From: a virus
Virus record (IMG/VR): IMGVR_UViG_3300036770_002122
Span: 1-64,000 of that record
Length of the DNA: 64,000 nt
Direction: 5' to 3' (one strand)
A program made the translations under genes and the position numbers. Positions within the stretch are counted from its first letter, which is position 1; each line of letters begins with the position of its first letter. Of this stretch, positions 49,601 through 57,800 are shown piece after piece. The notes under the pieces are model-generated. The model had not been told where the DNA came from. It saw nothing but the letters and a program-made list of their open reading frames with translations, and made no database searches.

Positions 49601-50252
49601 GGGCTTGTTCTACCCAAGTGGTTTAGCAACAGACCTAGATGGTAACGAAGTTGCTGTTCCAGCAAGTCATATGATGTTACGTACTTTCTTACGTAATGAC
49701 ACTATTGCTTATCCTTGGTTCGCAGCAGCAGGTGTTCGTCGTGGTATCATCGACAATGCATTGAGCATTGGATATCTTGACGGCACAACTGGTGAGTTCA
49801 TTTCAACTAAGACAAGACTTGGCATACGTGATACATTGTACGAAAACTTCATCAACCCACTAGTATTCTTTACTGGTAACGGTTTGTTGAACTATGGTAA
49901 CAAGACATCATTCAATAGTCAAAGCGCATTGGATCGTACAAACGTAGCAAGACTAGTTGCGTACATCCGTCGTCAATTGACACTAGCAGCAAGACCATTC
50001 GTATTCGAACCAAACGATACTACAACTCGTCAAGAAATTTCAGGTGTTGTAGAAACATTGATGCTTGATTTAATTGCTAAGAGAGGTATCTATGATTACT
50101 TGGTTGTTTGCGATGAGTCAAATAACACACCAGCAAGAATAGATCGTAATGAGTTGTGGATCGACGTAGCAATTGAGCCTGTCAAGGCTGCTGAGTTCAT
50201 CTACATCCCAGTACGTATATTGAACACTGGTGAATTAGGAAATCAGGGATAA
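46674..50252 (+). CDS. 18: Tail sheath protein gp18, extended
   Basis: An 1192-residue contractile sheath protein. The N-terminus MALTSPGVEVTIIDQS and the C-terminal third (SALDRTNVARLVAYIRRQLTLAARPFVFEPNDTTTRQEI; AEFIYIPVRIL) match T4 gp18. T4 gp18 is 659 residues, so about 500 residues are added in the middle: β-rich, Thr/Ala/Gly-rich domains with repeats of AGQTFTLTIAD type. These would be exposed on the tail surface. Perfect late promoter and AGGAAA site fit the high copy number of sheath. Confidence 0.9.
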   Translation: MALTSPGVEVTIIDQSQYLPAQIGSVPLVVFATAANKANATESGVAVGTTAANAGKLYLVTSQRDLVSLYGKPFFYESTNGTPIQGYELNEYGLLAAYSALGVTNRVYCLRADIDLSSLVGQAGRPVGEPEDGAYWLDTTLTNWGLYEFNATTGQFTLQQPLVITDPENVVAGYPAGYLGAVGTYAVIALQTTEVPTATTAQQFFYKNSYNTWVVVGSCEWHESVATIVGSNSNPTLTAGQTFTLTIADQFTNPQTATITVPGFGSNTATGVANAINALGWQNLTADVNSAGRLQIFTHASVVVGAGTGTVLSDLGISAGTYYSPAFYYGTSAQQPLWQTGQTTPRPSGSVWLKVGAAGNGFSPIISEYDASVNAWIAKTVSLATGDAAAIDALDATGGQAIPAGTIYGQYSYNNAFSPDHPGPIYYWKRLATGPTVVTGTNTSPNFNAGPYEATVYVTIPNSSSWQGPYTVSLADNTFAEEFVEAWQLASIPYTTAEVTTEGSIQITHTLGGSISVSDINLVTGLSNGLLEEAGFVANVTAGCKPGLLQGDLFDVAQSSTTSIAGAGLQIQVLVSQLDQYRLGPILSGGTNYVVGDIVTFAGTDMGGTTDNNLEVVVTSVGAGGEVLGIVLATNGGNQPAYKYSVMLSNWVEFDYTANEGAPTETPANNTNWYYSVTNEVDIMVNTQSGWKGYRNVNFDNNAFPLPSGTNTTDPNGPIVSASMPETQSDGTALAYGDLWVDTSAEALENYPVISRWQEVDGEDQWVLIDNSDQTSSSGIVFADARWSSNQNTINPANDPIPTIKSLLTSNNLDIDAPASNLYPIGCLLFNTRRSGNNVKQYRTNYFNTVSFPDETIPTIRSTWVTVSGLQTNGAPYMGRKAQRAMVVEALRSVLATNTAIRDEDNFFNLMATPNYPECQPNMIEVNGARGETCYILGDTPMRLPESATAIQAWATNAAGAASTGEDGLVTRNTYMGLFYPSGLATDLDGNEVAVPASHMMLRTFLRNDTIAYPWFAAAGVRRGIIDNALSIGYLDGTTGEFISTKTRLGIRDTLYENFINPLVFFTGNGLLNYGNKTSFNSQSALDRTNVARLVAYIRRQLTLAARPFVFEPNDTTTRQEISGVVETLMLDLIAKRGIYDYLVVCDESNNTPARIDRNELWIDVAIEPVKAAEFIYIPVRILNTGELGNQG

Positions 50253-50259
50253 TTAATTA

Positions 50260-50267
50260 ATAAATAA
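50260..50267 (+). promoter_or_regulatory. T4-type late promoter
   Basis: AATAAATA 20 nt before ATG 50288; the leader carries GGAG. Confidence 0.6.
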
Positions 50268-50287
50268 GATTATGGAGAAATACTAAA

Positions 50288-50929
50288 ATGGCTGCAATAT
50301 CATTAAACAGAATGTCAGTTGCTGGTAGTGACGGAGGTTCTGGTAACCAAGGCTTGTTAATGCCAAAACTACAATATCGCTTTAGAGTTAAATTTCTAAA
50401 CTTTGGAGTAGACACACTAGCAGGTTTGGCTCTTACTAGACAAATCGTTGACATAGCAAGACCAACTGTACAGTTTGATCAGGTAACACTACCTGTTTAT
50501 AACAGCACAGTTAAATTAGCAGGCAAGCATCAGTGGACAGATATCACTTGCACAATTCGTGATGAGGCTACTGGTGAAGTTGCTAAGGCTGTAGGTCAAC
50601 AGTTACAGAAGCAATTAGACTTCATGGAACAGGCTTCAGCAGCAGCAGGTCAAGATTATAAGTTCCAAACTAACATCGAAATATTAGATGGTGGTAACGG
50701 AACTTCAGCACCAGTAGTACTTGAAACATGGGAACTATATGGTTGCTGGTTGCGCGGTGCAAATTATCAAACACTAAATTACGGTCAAAGTGATGCTGTT
50801 ACTATTCAGTTAACTATTTGTTACGATAACGCATTGCAAACACCACTAGGTAGTGGAGTTGGTACTGCTGTAGGCAGAACACTTGGCACAAGCGCAATTG
50901 GTATAGGTAATAACAATAACAACCTTTAA
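50288..50929 (+). CDS. 19: Tail tube protein gp19
   Basis: A 213-residue protein. LQYRFRVKFLNFG, then QIVDIARPTVQFDQVTLPVY and KHQWTDITCTIRDEATGE, then VLETWELYGCWL and SDAVTIQLTICYDNA match the gp19 tube fold. The order sheath then tube is as in T4. It has its own late promoter and ribosome site GGAG. Confidence 0.9.
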   Translation: MAAISLNRMSVAGSDGGSGNQGLLMPKLQYRFRVKFLNFGVDTLAGLALTRQIVDIARPTVQFDQVTLPVYNSTVKLAGKHQWTDITCTIRDEATGEVAKAVGQQLQKQLDFMEQASAAAGQDYKFQTNIEILDGGNGTSAPVVLETWELYGCWLRGANYQTLNYGQSDAVTIQLTICYDNALQTPLGSGVGTAVGRTLGTSAIGIGNNNNNL

Positions 50930-50941
50930 TAAGGTGAATTG

Positions 50942-52174
50942 ATGTCTGGAATTTACCAGAATTTGCAGAATGCCCTCGGTGCTTTTTTAGGAACACCGGG
51001 GGCTCCTAGTGGGGCCTACTTAAGAGATTTTCGTCACGCAAGTAAGACTTTTGTAAGTGATAGTTACGCTCTTGCCCCTAAATTTAAATTTCTTTTTCAT
51101 ACATATTTTAATATTAATCCTGCAGCATTAGATTCAACAATGACTGCAAATTTTAACAATTACGGTTTATTGGTAAAAGATATTAGATTGCCTAGTTATC
51201 GTTTTGCTACTCACACATTAAATCAATATAATCGTAAAAGAATTGTACAAACAAAGATTAATTATGATCCAGTAGAAATTACTTTTCATGATGATAACAG
51301 CAATGTCATTAATAAATTATGGTATGCATACTATACATATTACTACAAAGACGCAAGTAAATTAACTAAAAATCCAACTAGTAATACAACACAAAGTACT
51401 CAGGCTGATTTTAATGTAAGAAATACATACACCGATGATGCTCAAGGAAGTTTTGATTGGGGATACATTGGTGAAATTAGTACAAATGCATCAGGTGATA
51501 ATACTAAAAAACCTTTCTTTAATAGCGTGACAGTATATGGATTTAATCAACATCAATATATTGCTTATCAATTAATTAATCCTATTATTGCAAACTTTCA
51601 ACATGATTCATATGATTATGATCAAGGCAACGGTGTCATGCAAAATCGTATGACTTTAGAATACGAAACTGTGCAATATTATGAAGGTGCATTTAATGGT
51701 GAAACATTACCTGATATTGAAACTGGCAACTTTGCTGATGCAGCCAATTATGACAGAGAATTAAGTCCAATTACCATACCCGGTGCTAACGGTAAAATTT
51801 TAGGGCCGAGTGGATTTCTTGATGGTGTAGGCGGATTTGTAAAGGCACTAGGTGAAGGAAATATTTTAGGTGCTATAAAAGTAGCAGGTGCTACTTACAA
51901 TAATTATAAATCGTATAATGCTAAAACAGCATTAAAACAAGAAGCAGAAAATTTATTATTAGGCGCACTGGGACAATTAAAAGTTGGACCAACAATTAGA
52001 AATCAACAAACTCAAACTCCGATAAAACAAGAAACACCCACAAATAATGGAGCAGGTTCACCGACAATAGCAAACGGTTCACAACCCGGTGTTGTTGGTG
52101 GAGATCCAACTGCAGGATCTCAAGTACCATCAACAACTTCTCCGCCTCAACCTAGAGTAAGAGGACCAATTTAA
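50942..52174 (+). CDS. Tube-fold baseplate protein, gp54-like
   Basis: A 410-residue protein. LAPKFKFLFHTYFNI, VKDIRLPSYRF…TLNQYNRKRIVQTKI, and YDPVEITFHDDNSNVINKLWYAYY repeat the tube-protein fold in a longer form, as in T4 gp54/gp48, which start the tail tube at the baseplate. A Pro/Thr/Gln-rich tail follows residue 340. ATG 50942 is used, with AAGGTG upstream. Stop overlaps the next gene by 1 nt. Could be a gp48 analogue instead. Confidence 0.65.
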   Translation: MSGIYQNLQNALGAFLGTPGAPSGAYLRDFRHASKTFVSDSYALAPKFKFLFHTYFNINPAALDSTMTANFNNYGLLVKDIRLPSYRFATHTLNQYNRKRIVQTKINYDPVEITFHDDNSNVINKLWYAYYTYYYKDASKLTKNPTSNTTQSTQADFNVRNTYTDDAQGSFDWGYIGEISTNASGDNTKKPFFNSVTVYGFNQHQYIAYQLINPIIANFQHDSYDYDQGNGVMQNRMTLEYETVQYYEGAFNGETLPDIETGNFADAANYDRELSPITIPGANGKILGPSGFLDGVGGFVKALGEGNILGAIKVAGATYNNYKSYNAKTALKQEAENLLLGALGQLKVGPTIRNQQTQTPIKQETPTNNGAGSPTIANGSQPGVVGGDPTAGSQVPSTTSPPQPRVRGPI

Positions 52175-52536
52175 TGTTATATGATATTCAAAGACAATCA
52201 CAAGAAAATACAGTAAAAATTTTCGATGCTTTTTATAAAACTAATTCCGTAATTCCTACCAACCAGTGGGATTTAGTTAAAAGTTATTTTGATAGTGTAT
52301 GCGACACCAAACAAATTGCAGCAAATTTTACTGCTGTATTTTTTAGAATGGCGCAAGAAAATGGTATAGATGCTATGGTATTGCTTGAAGAACTGCAAGG
52401 CAGAGCAAGAACTAAAGTTGATCTAAGTCAAGTGATGGCATATTATTTCAATAGTTTTAAGTCCAAAACAAGTTTATATGGATTAGCAGTTATACCGGTA
52501 CCTAATCAGGCAGTTGCTAGAAACGTTGTAATTTAA
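52174..52536 (+). CDS. Conserved structural protein beside gp4
   Basis: A 120-residue helical protein. NQWDLVKSYFDSVCDTKQIAANFTAVFFRMAQENG and YYFNSFKSKTSLYGLAV…PNQAVARNVV match a conserved protein next to gp4 in marine T4-like phages. Position between the gp54-like gene and gp4 suggests a baseplate or head-completion role, but no function is known. Confidence 0.65.
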   Translation: MLYDIQRQSQENTVKIFDAFYKTNSVIPTNQWDLVKSYFDSVCDTKQIAANFTAVFFRMAQENGIDAMVLLEELQGRARTKVDLSQVMAYYFNSFKSKTSLYGLAVIPVPNQAVARNVVI

Positions 52537-52537
52537 T

Positions 52538-52975
52538 ATGGCAAATTTTGCTCAAGGCAAATATCAATGTAAGAATAAAGGTAAGTATATAGGCACACAT
52601 GTACCTAGATATCGTAGTGGTTGGGAATTAACATTTATGATGTTTTGTGATAACCACGATAGCGTGATATCCTGGGCTAGTGAATCTATACAAATACCCT
52701 ACAGAAATCCACTAACAGGCAAATCAACAATTTATGTACCTGACTTTTTTGTTCAATATCAGGATAAATATGGCAGACAACGTGCAGAACTTGTTGAAAT
52801 AAAACCTAAAAAACAAAGTCTAATTGAAAGTAGAACCGCTAGCGCAAGAGACAAGGCTGCAGTGGCAGTCAATCATGCAAAATGGGCAGCAGCAACAGCA
52901 TACTGTAAAAAAGCAGGATTAACTTTTAGAGTCATTACAGAGGATGATTTGTTCAGGAACGGAAGGAATAAATAG
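52538..52975 (+). CDS. 4: Head completion protein gp4
   Basis: A 145-residue protein. RSGWELTFMMFCDNHDSVISWASE and IQIPYRNPLTGK are followed by VPDFFVQY…ELVEIKPKKQ, the P-D…E-x-K of the TnsA-like nuclease fold found in T4 gp4 (gp50/gp65). It acts in DNA packaging and head completion. It starts 1 nt after the upstream stop. Confidence 0.88.
   Translation: MANFAQGKYQCKNKGKYIGTHVPRYRSGWELTFMMFCDNHDSVISWASESIQIPYRNPLTGKSTIYVPDFFVQYQDKYGRQRAELVEIKPKKQSLIESRTASARDKAAVAVNHAKWAAATAYCKKAGLTFRVITEDDLFRNGRNK
52967..52974 (+). promoter_or_regulatory. T4-type late promoter
   Basis: AATAAATA inside the last codons of gp4, 16 nt before ATG 52991, with AGGAG in the leader. Confidence 0.5.
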
Positions 52976-52990
52976 TATATAGGAGATCGT

Positions 52991-53722
52991 ATGCTATTTC
53001 TTCAAAATAAATACACATCTTGGTACTTTGCTATTATCAACAAAGCAAAAAAAAGAATAACTGAAGGGTATACTGAAAAACACCACATCATTCCGAAAAC
53101 ACTAGGTGGTAAAAATGATAAATCTAATATTGTAAAATTAACTGCTAGAGAACATTTTATTTGTCATTTACTGTTGACTAAAATGTTAGTTGATGATAAC
53201 AGACATAAGATGATATACGCATTACACATGTTGTCTAATGCATCTAACAAATTACATCAACGTTATGCACCCTCAAGCAAACTATACGAATATGAAAGAA
53301 AAATATTTGCAGAAACTCATTCGTTTAAGATGAAACAAAATCATCCATTAAAAAATCCATTACATAAACAATCGCATCAGTTGGGTATAGATAAAAGAGG
53401 TCCTACTTCTATCAAAGGTATCAAAAGATCAGAGTCGATGAAAGAAAAGATGCGTAACAGAGAATGGACTCAAAAAGCCCTTGATAATCGTCTTGCAAAT
53501 TGCCTTAAATCAGCAGAAGCAAGAAAAGGAAGCAAGTGGTCTTCCGACATGCATAAACGTAGATTCCAGCAATACGTCGAAAAGAACAAGCACCTATTTT
53601 CTCAAGTATTTTCATTAGAAGATCAAGGTTACAGCACCAGGCAAATAGCATTGAAAATGAATATATCCTGGGATAGAATAAATTACATCTTAACAAATAA
53701 ATACCGACTAAATACCCTATGA
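52991..53722 (+). CDS. Free-standing HNH homing endonuclease
   Basis: A 243-residue protein with the HNH core EKHHIIPKTLGGKNDKSNIVKLTAREHFICHLLL (key HH, N and H positions), then NUMOD-like basic blocks (IKGIKRSESMKEKMRN) and a helix-turn-helix end (SLEDQGYSTRQIALKMNISWDRINYI). This is the layout of T4-type free-standing homing endonucleases. It sits between gp4 and gp16. The stop overlaps the gp16 ATG. Confidence 0.85.
   Translation: MLFLQNKYTSWYFAIINKAKKRITEGYTEKHHIIPKTLGGKNDKSNIVKLTAREHFICHLLLTKMLVDDNRHKMIYALHMLSNASNKLHQRYAPSSKLYEYERKIFAETHSFKMKQNHPLKNPLHKQSHQLGIDKRGPTSIKGIKRSESMKEKMRNREWTQKALDNRLANCLKSAEARKGSKWSSDMHKRRFQQYVEKNKHLFSQVFSLEDQGYSTRQIALKMNISWDRINYILTNKYRLNTL
53707..53714 (+). 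promoter_or_regulatory. T4-type late promoter, leaderless arrangement
   Basis: ACTAAATA ends 4 nt before ATG 53719; no Shine-Dalgarno sequence. A second AATAAATA lies at 53696-53703. Both are inside the 3' end of the HNH gene. Confidence 0.6.
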
Positions 53723-54198
53723 CACGTAAACTTGAAGAACTATTCAATCTCTCGCAAAGCGAAGAGACATCTGAACAACTTGAATTACCTCCCGAAACTC
53801 AGGAAGTAACTGAAACGGCTCTTGATAACCTTGAAAAGATAGAAAACGCATTACCTCAAGTGCGTGGATTAGAAACTGCGGATCATGAAATGGACGATCT
53901 AGCGGATTTAGCCAAAAATAGTTATAAAGATTTAATGGATTTGGGTATGCAAGTTGATAGTCGTTATAGCAGCGAAATTTTTAATGTAGCAGGTACTATG
54001 CTAGGTCATGCTATCACTGCAAAAACAGCAAAAGTGCAAAAAAAGTTAAAGATGATTGAATTGCAACTAAAGAAAGCGGGATTAGATCAGAAATTAGCAA
54101 GTAAAGAAGAAAAGATTGAGGCTACCCCATTAGGTGAGGGTAAAGTACTTGATCGTAATGAACTACTCAAATCCCTGACAACTAAAAACATAAATTAG
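53719..54198 (+). CDS. 16: Terminase small subunit gp16
   Basis: A 159-residue helical protein. ALDNLEKIENALPQVR, then MDDLADLAKNSYKDLMDLGM and YSSEIFNVAGTMLGHAITAKTAKVQKKLKMIELQLKKA follow gp16 of T4-like phages (YxxLIxxGQEAxxxLxxLA…PRAYEVLxxxIK…NxxLLxLxKK). It regulates packaging initiation with gp17. Probably leaderless from a late promoter. It is about 48 kb from gene 17. Confidence 0.7.
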   Translation: MTRKLEELFNLSQSEETSEQLELPPETQEVTETALDNLEKIENALPQVRGLETADHEMDDLADLAKNSYKDLMDLGMQVDSRYSSEIFNVAGTMLGHAITAKTAKVQKKLKMIELQLKKAGLDQKLASKEEKIEATPLGEGKVLDRNELLKSLTTKNIN

Positions 54199-54199
54199 T

Positions 54200-54207
54200 G
54201 ATAAATA
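54200..54207 (+). promoter_or_regulatory. T4-type late promoter
   Basis: GATAAATA 19 nt before ATG 54227; the leader carries AGGA. Confidence 0.7.
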
Positions 54208-54226
54208 TTAGATACAGGATATACGT

Positions 54227-54859
54227 ATGAAAAGCCTAAAACAATACATTGCAGAAAGTGTACATTTATATGATGTAACTATTAAAATTGCCGGAGAAGT
54301 TGATAAAAACTTCCTAGATTTGTTCATTCATAATCTTAAGAAGTTTGATCCAGCAACTCCAATCACACCTAAAACACTTCCTATTGCAAAAGATGCATAT
54401 GGTTTTCCGGGTATGAGCAATGAACCAGTAACAGTGTTGCGTTGCAAATTCCGTTATCCTGCTACAGAACCAATGGTACAACAGTTAGCACAATTATTAG
54501 GCTATAATGTCAATTATGTACGTTTGGTCAATAGCGAATACGATGATAGCATCAACCGTGAAAGCGAAGAATATGCTAATCAAATGGAGCACAGTCCTGT
54601 ATTAACTCACACTGAAATGGAAGATGCGGGTGATGCTGCTAAAAAAGCAAGTAAGGATTATGGTAATTCATATTTAGATAGTATCAAAGCACAAAGTAAA
54701 GACGGTTTTCAAGGCAAAGATTTACAGTTTGATGGAAAGAGAACCCCAGACAGTTTTGATCCATTCAAGCCATACTTAGATGACAAATCAAAGGGTAATA
54801 AGAGTCCAATGACTAATATTACACGTCCTGCCAAGCCTAAAACAGGCGCAATGGCGTAA
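54227..54859 (+). CDS. Capsid-internal protein with targeting-like N-terminus
   Basis: A 210-residue protein starting MKSLKQYIAES. This resembles the capsid targeting sequence of T4 internal proteins (MKTxxxFIAE), which gp21 protease cuts after the glutamate. Residues 15-105 form an αβ domain (DVTIKIAGEVDKNFLDLFIHNL; VTVLRCKFRYPATEPMVQQL). The tail is charged and disordered. It is probably packaged inside the head and injected. No enzymatic motif seen. Confidence 0.55.
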   Translation: MKSLKQYIAESVHLYDVTIKIAGEVDKNFLDLFIHNLKKFDPATPITPKTLPIAKDAYGFPGMSNEPVTVLRCKFRYPATEPMVQQLAQLLGYNVNYVRLVNSEYDDSINRESEEYANQMEHSPVLTHTEMEDAGDAAKKASKDYGNSYLDSIKAQSKDGFQGKDLQFDGKRTPDSFDPFKPYLDDKSKGNKSPMTNITRPAKPKTGAMA

Positions 54860-54870
54860 GAGGTTTTATC

Positions 54871-57800
54871 ATGGAATTTAAGAAATTTTTAGAATTAGTA
54901 AATGAGGCTGAGTCAACAGCCGAAAAAGATGATAAAGCCAAAAAAGCAGGCGAAGAAGTCACTAAAGATATTGAATATGATGAAGGTCATAAAGGTAGTG
55001 ATGACGAACGTGCTGAAAAAGCAGGCAAAAAAGTTGCCGCTGATATCAGATACGATGATAAGAAAGATAAAAAGAAATCATTAAAAGAATATTTTGAAGA
55101 AACTGAACAAGAAATTATTAATGAAGGTCAGTTTCCTATTCCAGTAGTTGGTCCAGACAATAAACCAATTGCTGGCCAATCAGGCTTTTTAAACGTAAGT
55201 GTTCCAGGACAAGCAGGCGTAGCAGTCAATGACATGCTGCGTAGATTAGGTGCAAGAGGTTTAAGTATAATTCTTCCACCAAATAGAATTCAACAGCAGC
55301 AACAGCAACAAGCATTGGCTGCTGCTAAAAGAGCATCTGTACAAACTTCAGGCAAACAAGTTGCTGAAGAAACTGTAGATGAAGGCATTGATGATGTTGT
55401 CAAATTAGGTACAAAGTACGGCGACGATATTGCTAAACAATTTAGTAACTTTGCTAGCGGATTTAAAAATCCACAAGGTGCAATGAATTTACCAAATCAA
55501 TCATTAGCATCAAAAGCAGGTGCAGCAACATCAAGAGGCGGTCCTGCAATAGGGGCAGGCGCCGGTGCAGCAGGCATGGCTGCATTAGGTGGTGACGATA
55601 AACCTGCAGCAGATAATAAACCGGCAGCCGTCGCAGCAGACAATAAACCAGCAGCAGCGGCACCCGCTGCACCAGAGGCTCCTGCTGCTCCAGCAGAGCC
55701 TGTCGCTCCAGAGGCACCTGCTGTAGATACAGCACCTCCTGCTCCACCATCTGACGAAATTGATAGAATTCAACAATTGGCTGGTATGAGCGATGAAGAA
55801 AAATATGGTAAGGTAGGAGCAGAGATTCGTAAATTAGATCCTGAAGCCTATAAAAATAGACCAAGAGATTATCAAGGTAATATTGATTTATTAAACAAGT
55901 TAAGAGCGCAAAAAGCAGATGACACCACTGCACCACCTGCAGCAGATACTAAAGCAGATGATAAGCCAGCAGACGCAAAGGCTGATGAAAAACCAGCAGA
56001 TGCAGCAGACGCAAGTGATGAATTAGAACCTGTAACTGTTACCGGTAAGAGAACACAACCTGCTGATCAAGATAAAGAAGGTGACGCTGAATTAGGTCGT
56101 TTACTAAATTTATCTGGCGCAAATACCTATGATGAATTAGGTAATTGGTTAAAGAATAGAGATAAGCCTGCAGGAAGCACTGAAGAACCAAAAGCAGCAG
56201 AGCCGGCAAAAGAACCAGAATCAAAACCTGAAGAACCAGCCGTTGACGCAGCAGGGGAAGAACCAGCCGTTGACGCCGCCGGCGAAGAACCAGCACCCGC
56301 TGCTGCAATTGAACCTAAAACTTCTTATAGAGTTGTTGATCCGTCGACCGGCAGAGCAAGAAATGTTTCAAAAGAAAAATATGATCAAATGGTTGCAAGA
56401 GGCCAAATTGATAAAGATAAAGGTTTAGACTATCAATTTAAAGTCAGAGACCCAGATGGTTCAATTAGAACAGTAAAACAAGGTGATCCAGATTGGCAGA
56501 AGTATGCTGATCAGGCAGAAAAAACTGTAGCATCAAATTACAATCAATTACAAGGCGAACCAGAAGGCGAAGAAGGCGAAGAAGGCGAAGAGAAATCAGG
56601 TAGACCAAGTTTGTTTAGAAGATTATTCAACATCGGCAAAGACGATGAAGGTTATTATCTAGGTAAAAAGCGCGGTCGTGATAATGCTCCAGATGATACT
56701 GAAGAAAAGTCAGAACTATCTGAAGGTAAACTTGCTGAAAAGTGGGAAGGCGATGTTAAAGTTGAACCAACTGGCGAGTATAAAAATAAAACAAAAGCAC
56801 AATTACAGGCAATGTTGGCACGACTACATAAAACTGGTCCTCATAAGAAGGGCAGCAAAGAAGCCAAACAGCAAAGTCAAATTAATTTTGCATTACGTGC
56901 CAAAGGTGGTTGGAAGAAAGGTGAAGGCGCAGCAATGAAATCTGTAGAAGAAGATGCTACAGCAGCACAGCCAAGCAAACTACAGCAAAGACATCAAGAT
57001 AACTTTGCTGCTAAACAACAAGCAGCACATAGTAAACAAGATAGTCAAGCAAAAGATTATCTAGCATCAAAAGGTGTAAGCGATCAAAATGCAGCAAAAC
57101 TAATGGCTAAACCAATGAGAGAAGAAAAAGTCGATGAAAAGTTTGCAAGCCAACAGCAAGCAAAATTAATGTACGCAGCAGCAGGCGATAAAAAAGTCGC
57201 AAAGAAAACTGGCGTAAGTCAAGACGTAGCAAAAGAATTTATTAAAAAGAGTCATGGGCAGAAAGTAAGCAAACTACCCAAGAAAGTAAAAGAAGCAGAA
57301 ATTCCAAAGTCAGGCCCAGATTATGGTGCAGGATTAGGCGCTGGTCGCAGCGACAACGTATTGGAGGCAAAGCCGGATTTCATCGATCTTGATAAAGACG
57401 GTGATAAGAAAGAATCAATGAAGAAGGCAGCAGCCGACAAAAAGAAAAAGAAGGTAAATGAATCTATGAGCAATCTATTAAAAGCAGCATATAGCGAAGG
57501 CTATGTACACGGTCTACGTGAGCAACCATGCCGCGTAAAACACTACCAAGATATGGAAGAAGCAAAGCATTACTTTGAAGGTTACAAATGTGGCCTAGAA
57601 GAATGCTATGGACTCGTTCCAGGTCGCGGCTATGTTGACGAAGAATCATCACAAGATGTTGTAGACAACATGGCAAGTTTCGGTGCAGTAGGTGTTGAAG
57701 AAAATACTAATCAAAACATGGCAGCAGTTCCCGTGCAGAAGGCACAGGCTGGTCAAGTAAACACTTCAGCAACCAATCCTGCTCCGCAACAAAATGTACC

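Noticed and set aside
55463-56308. Minus-strand frames over the giant protein gene
   Set aside because: Leu/Gln-rich antisense of Ala/Pro/Glu codons, with no ribosome site or promoter.
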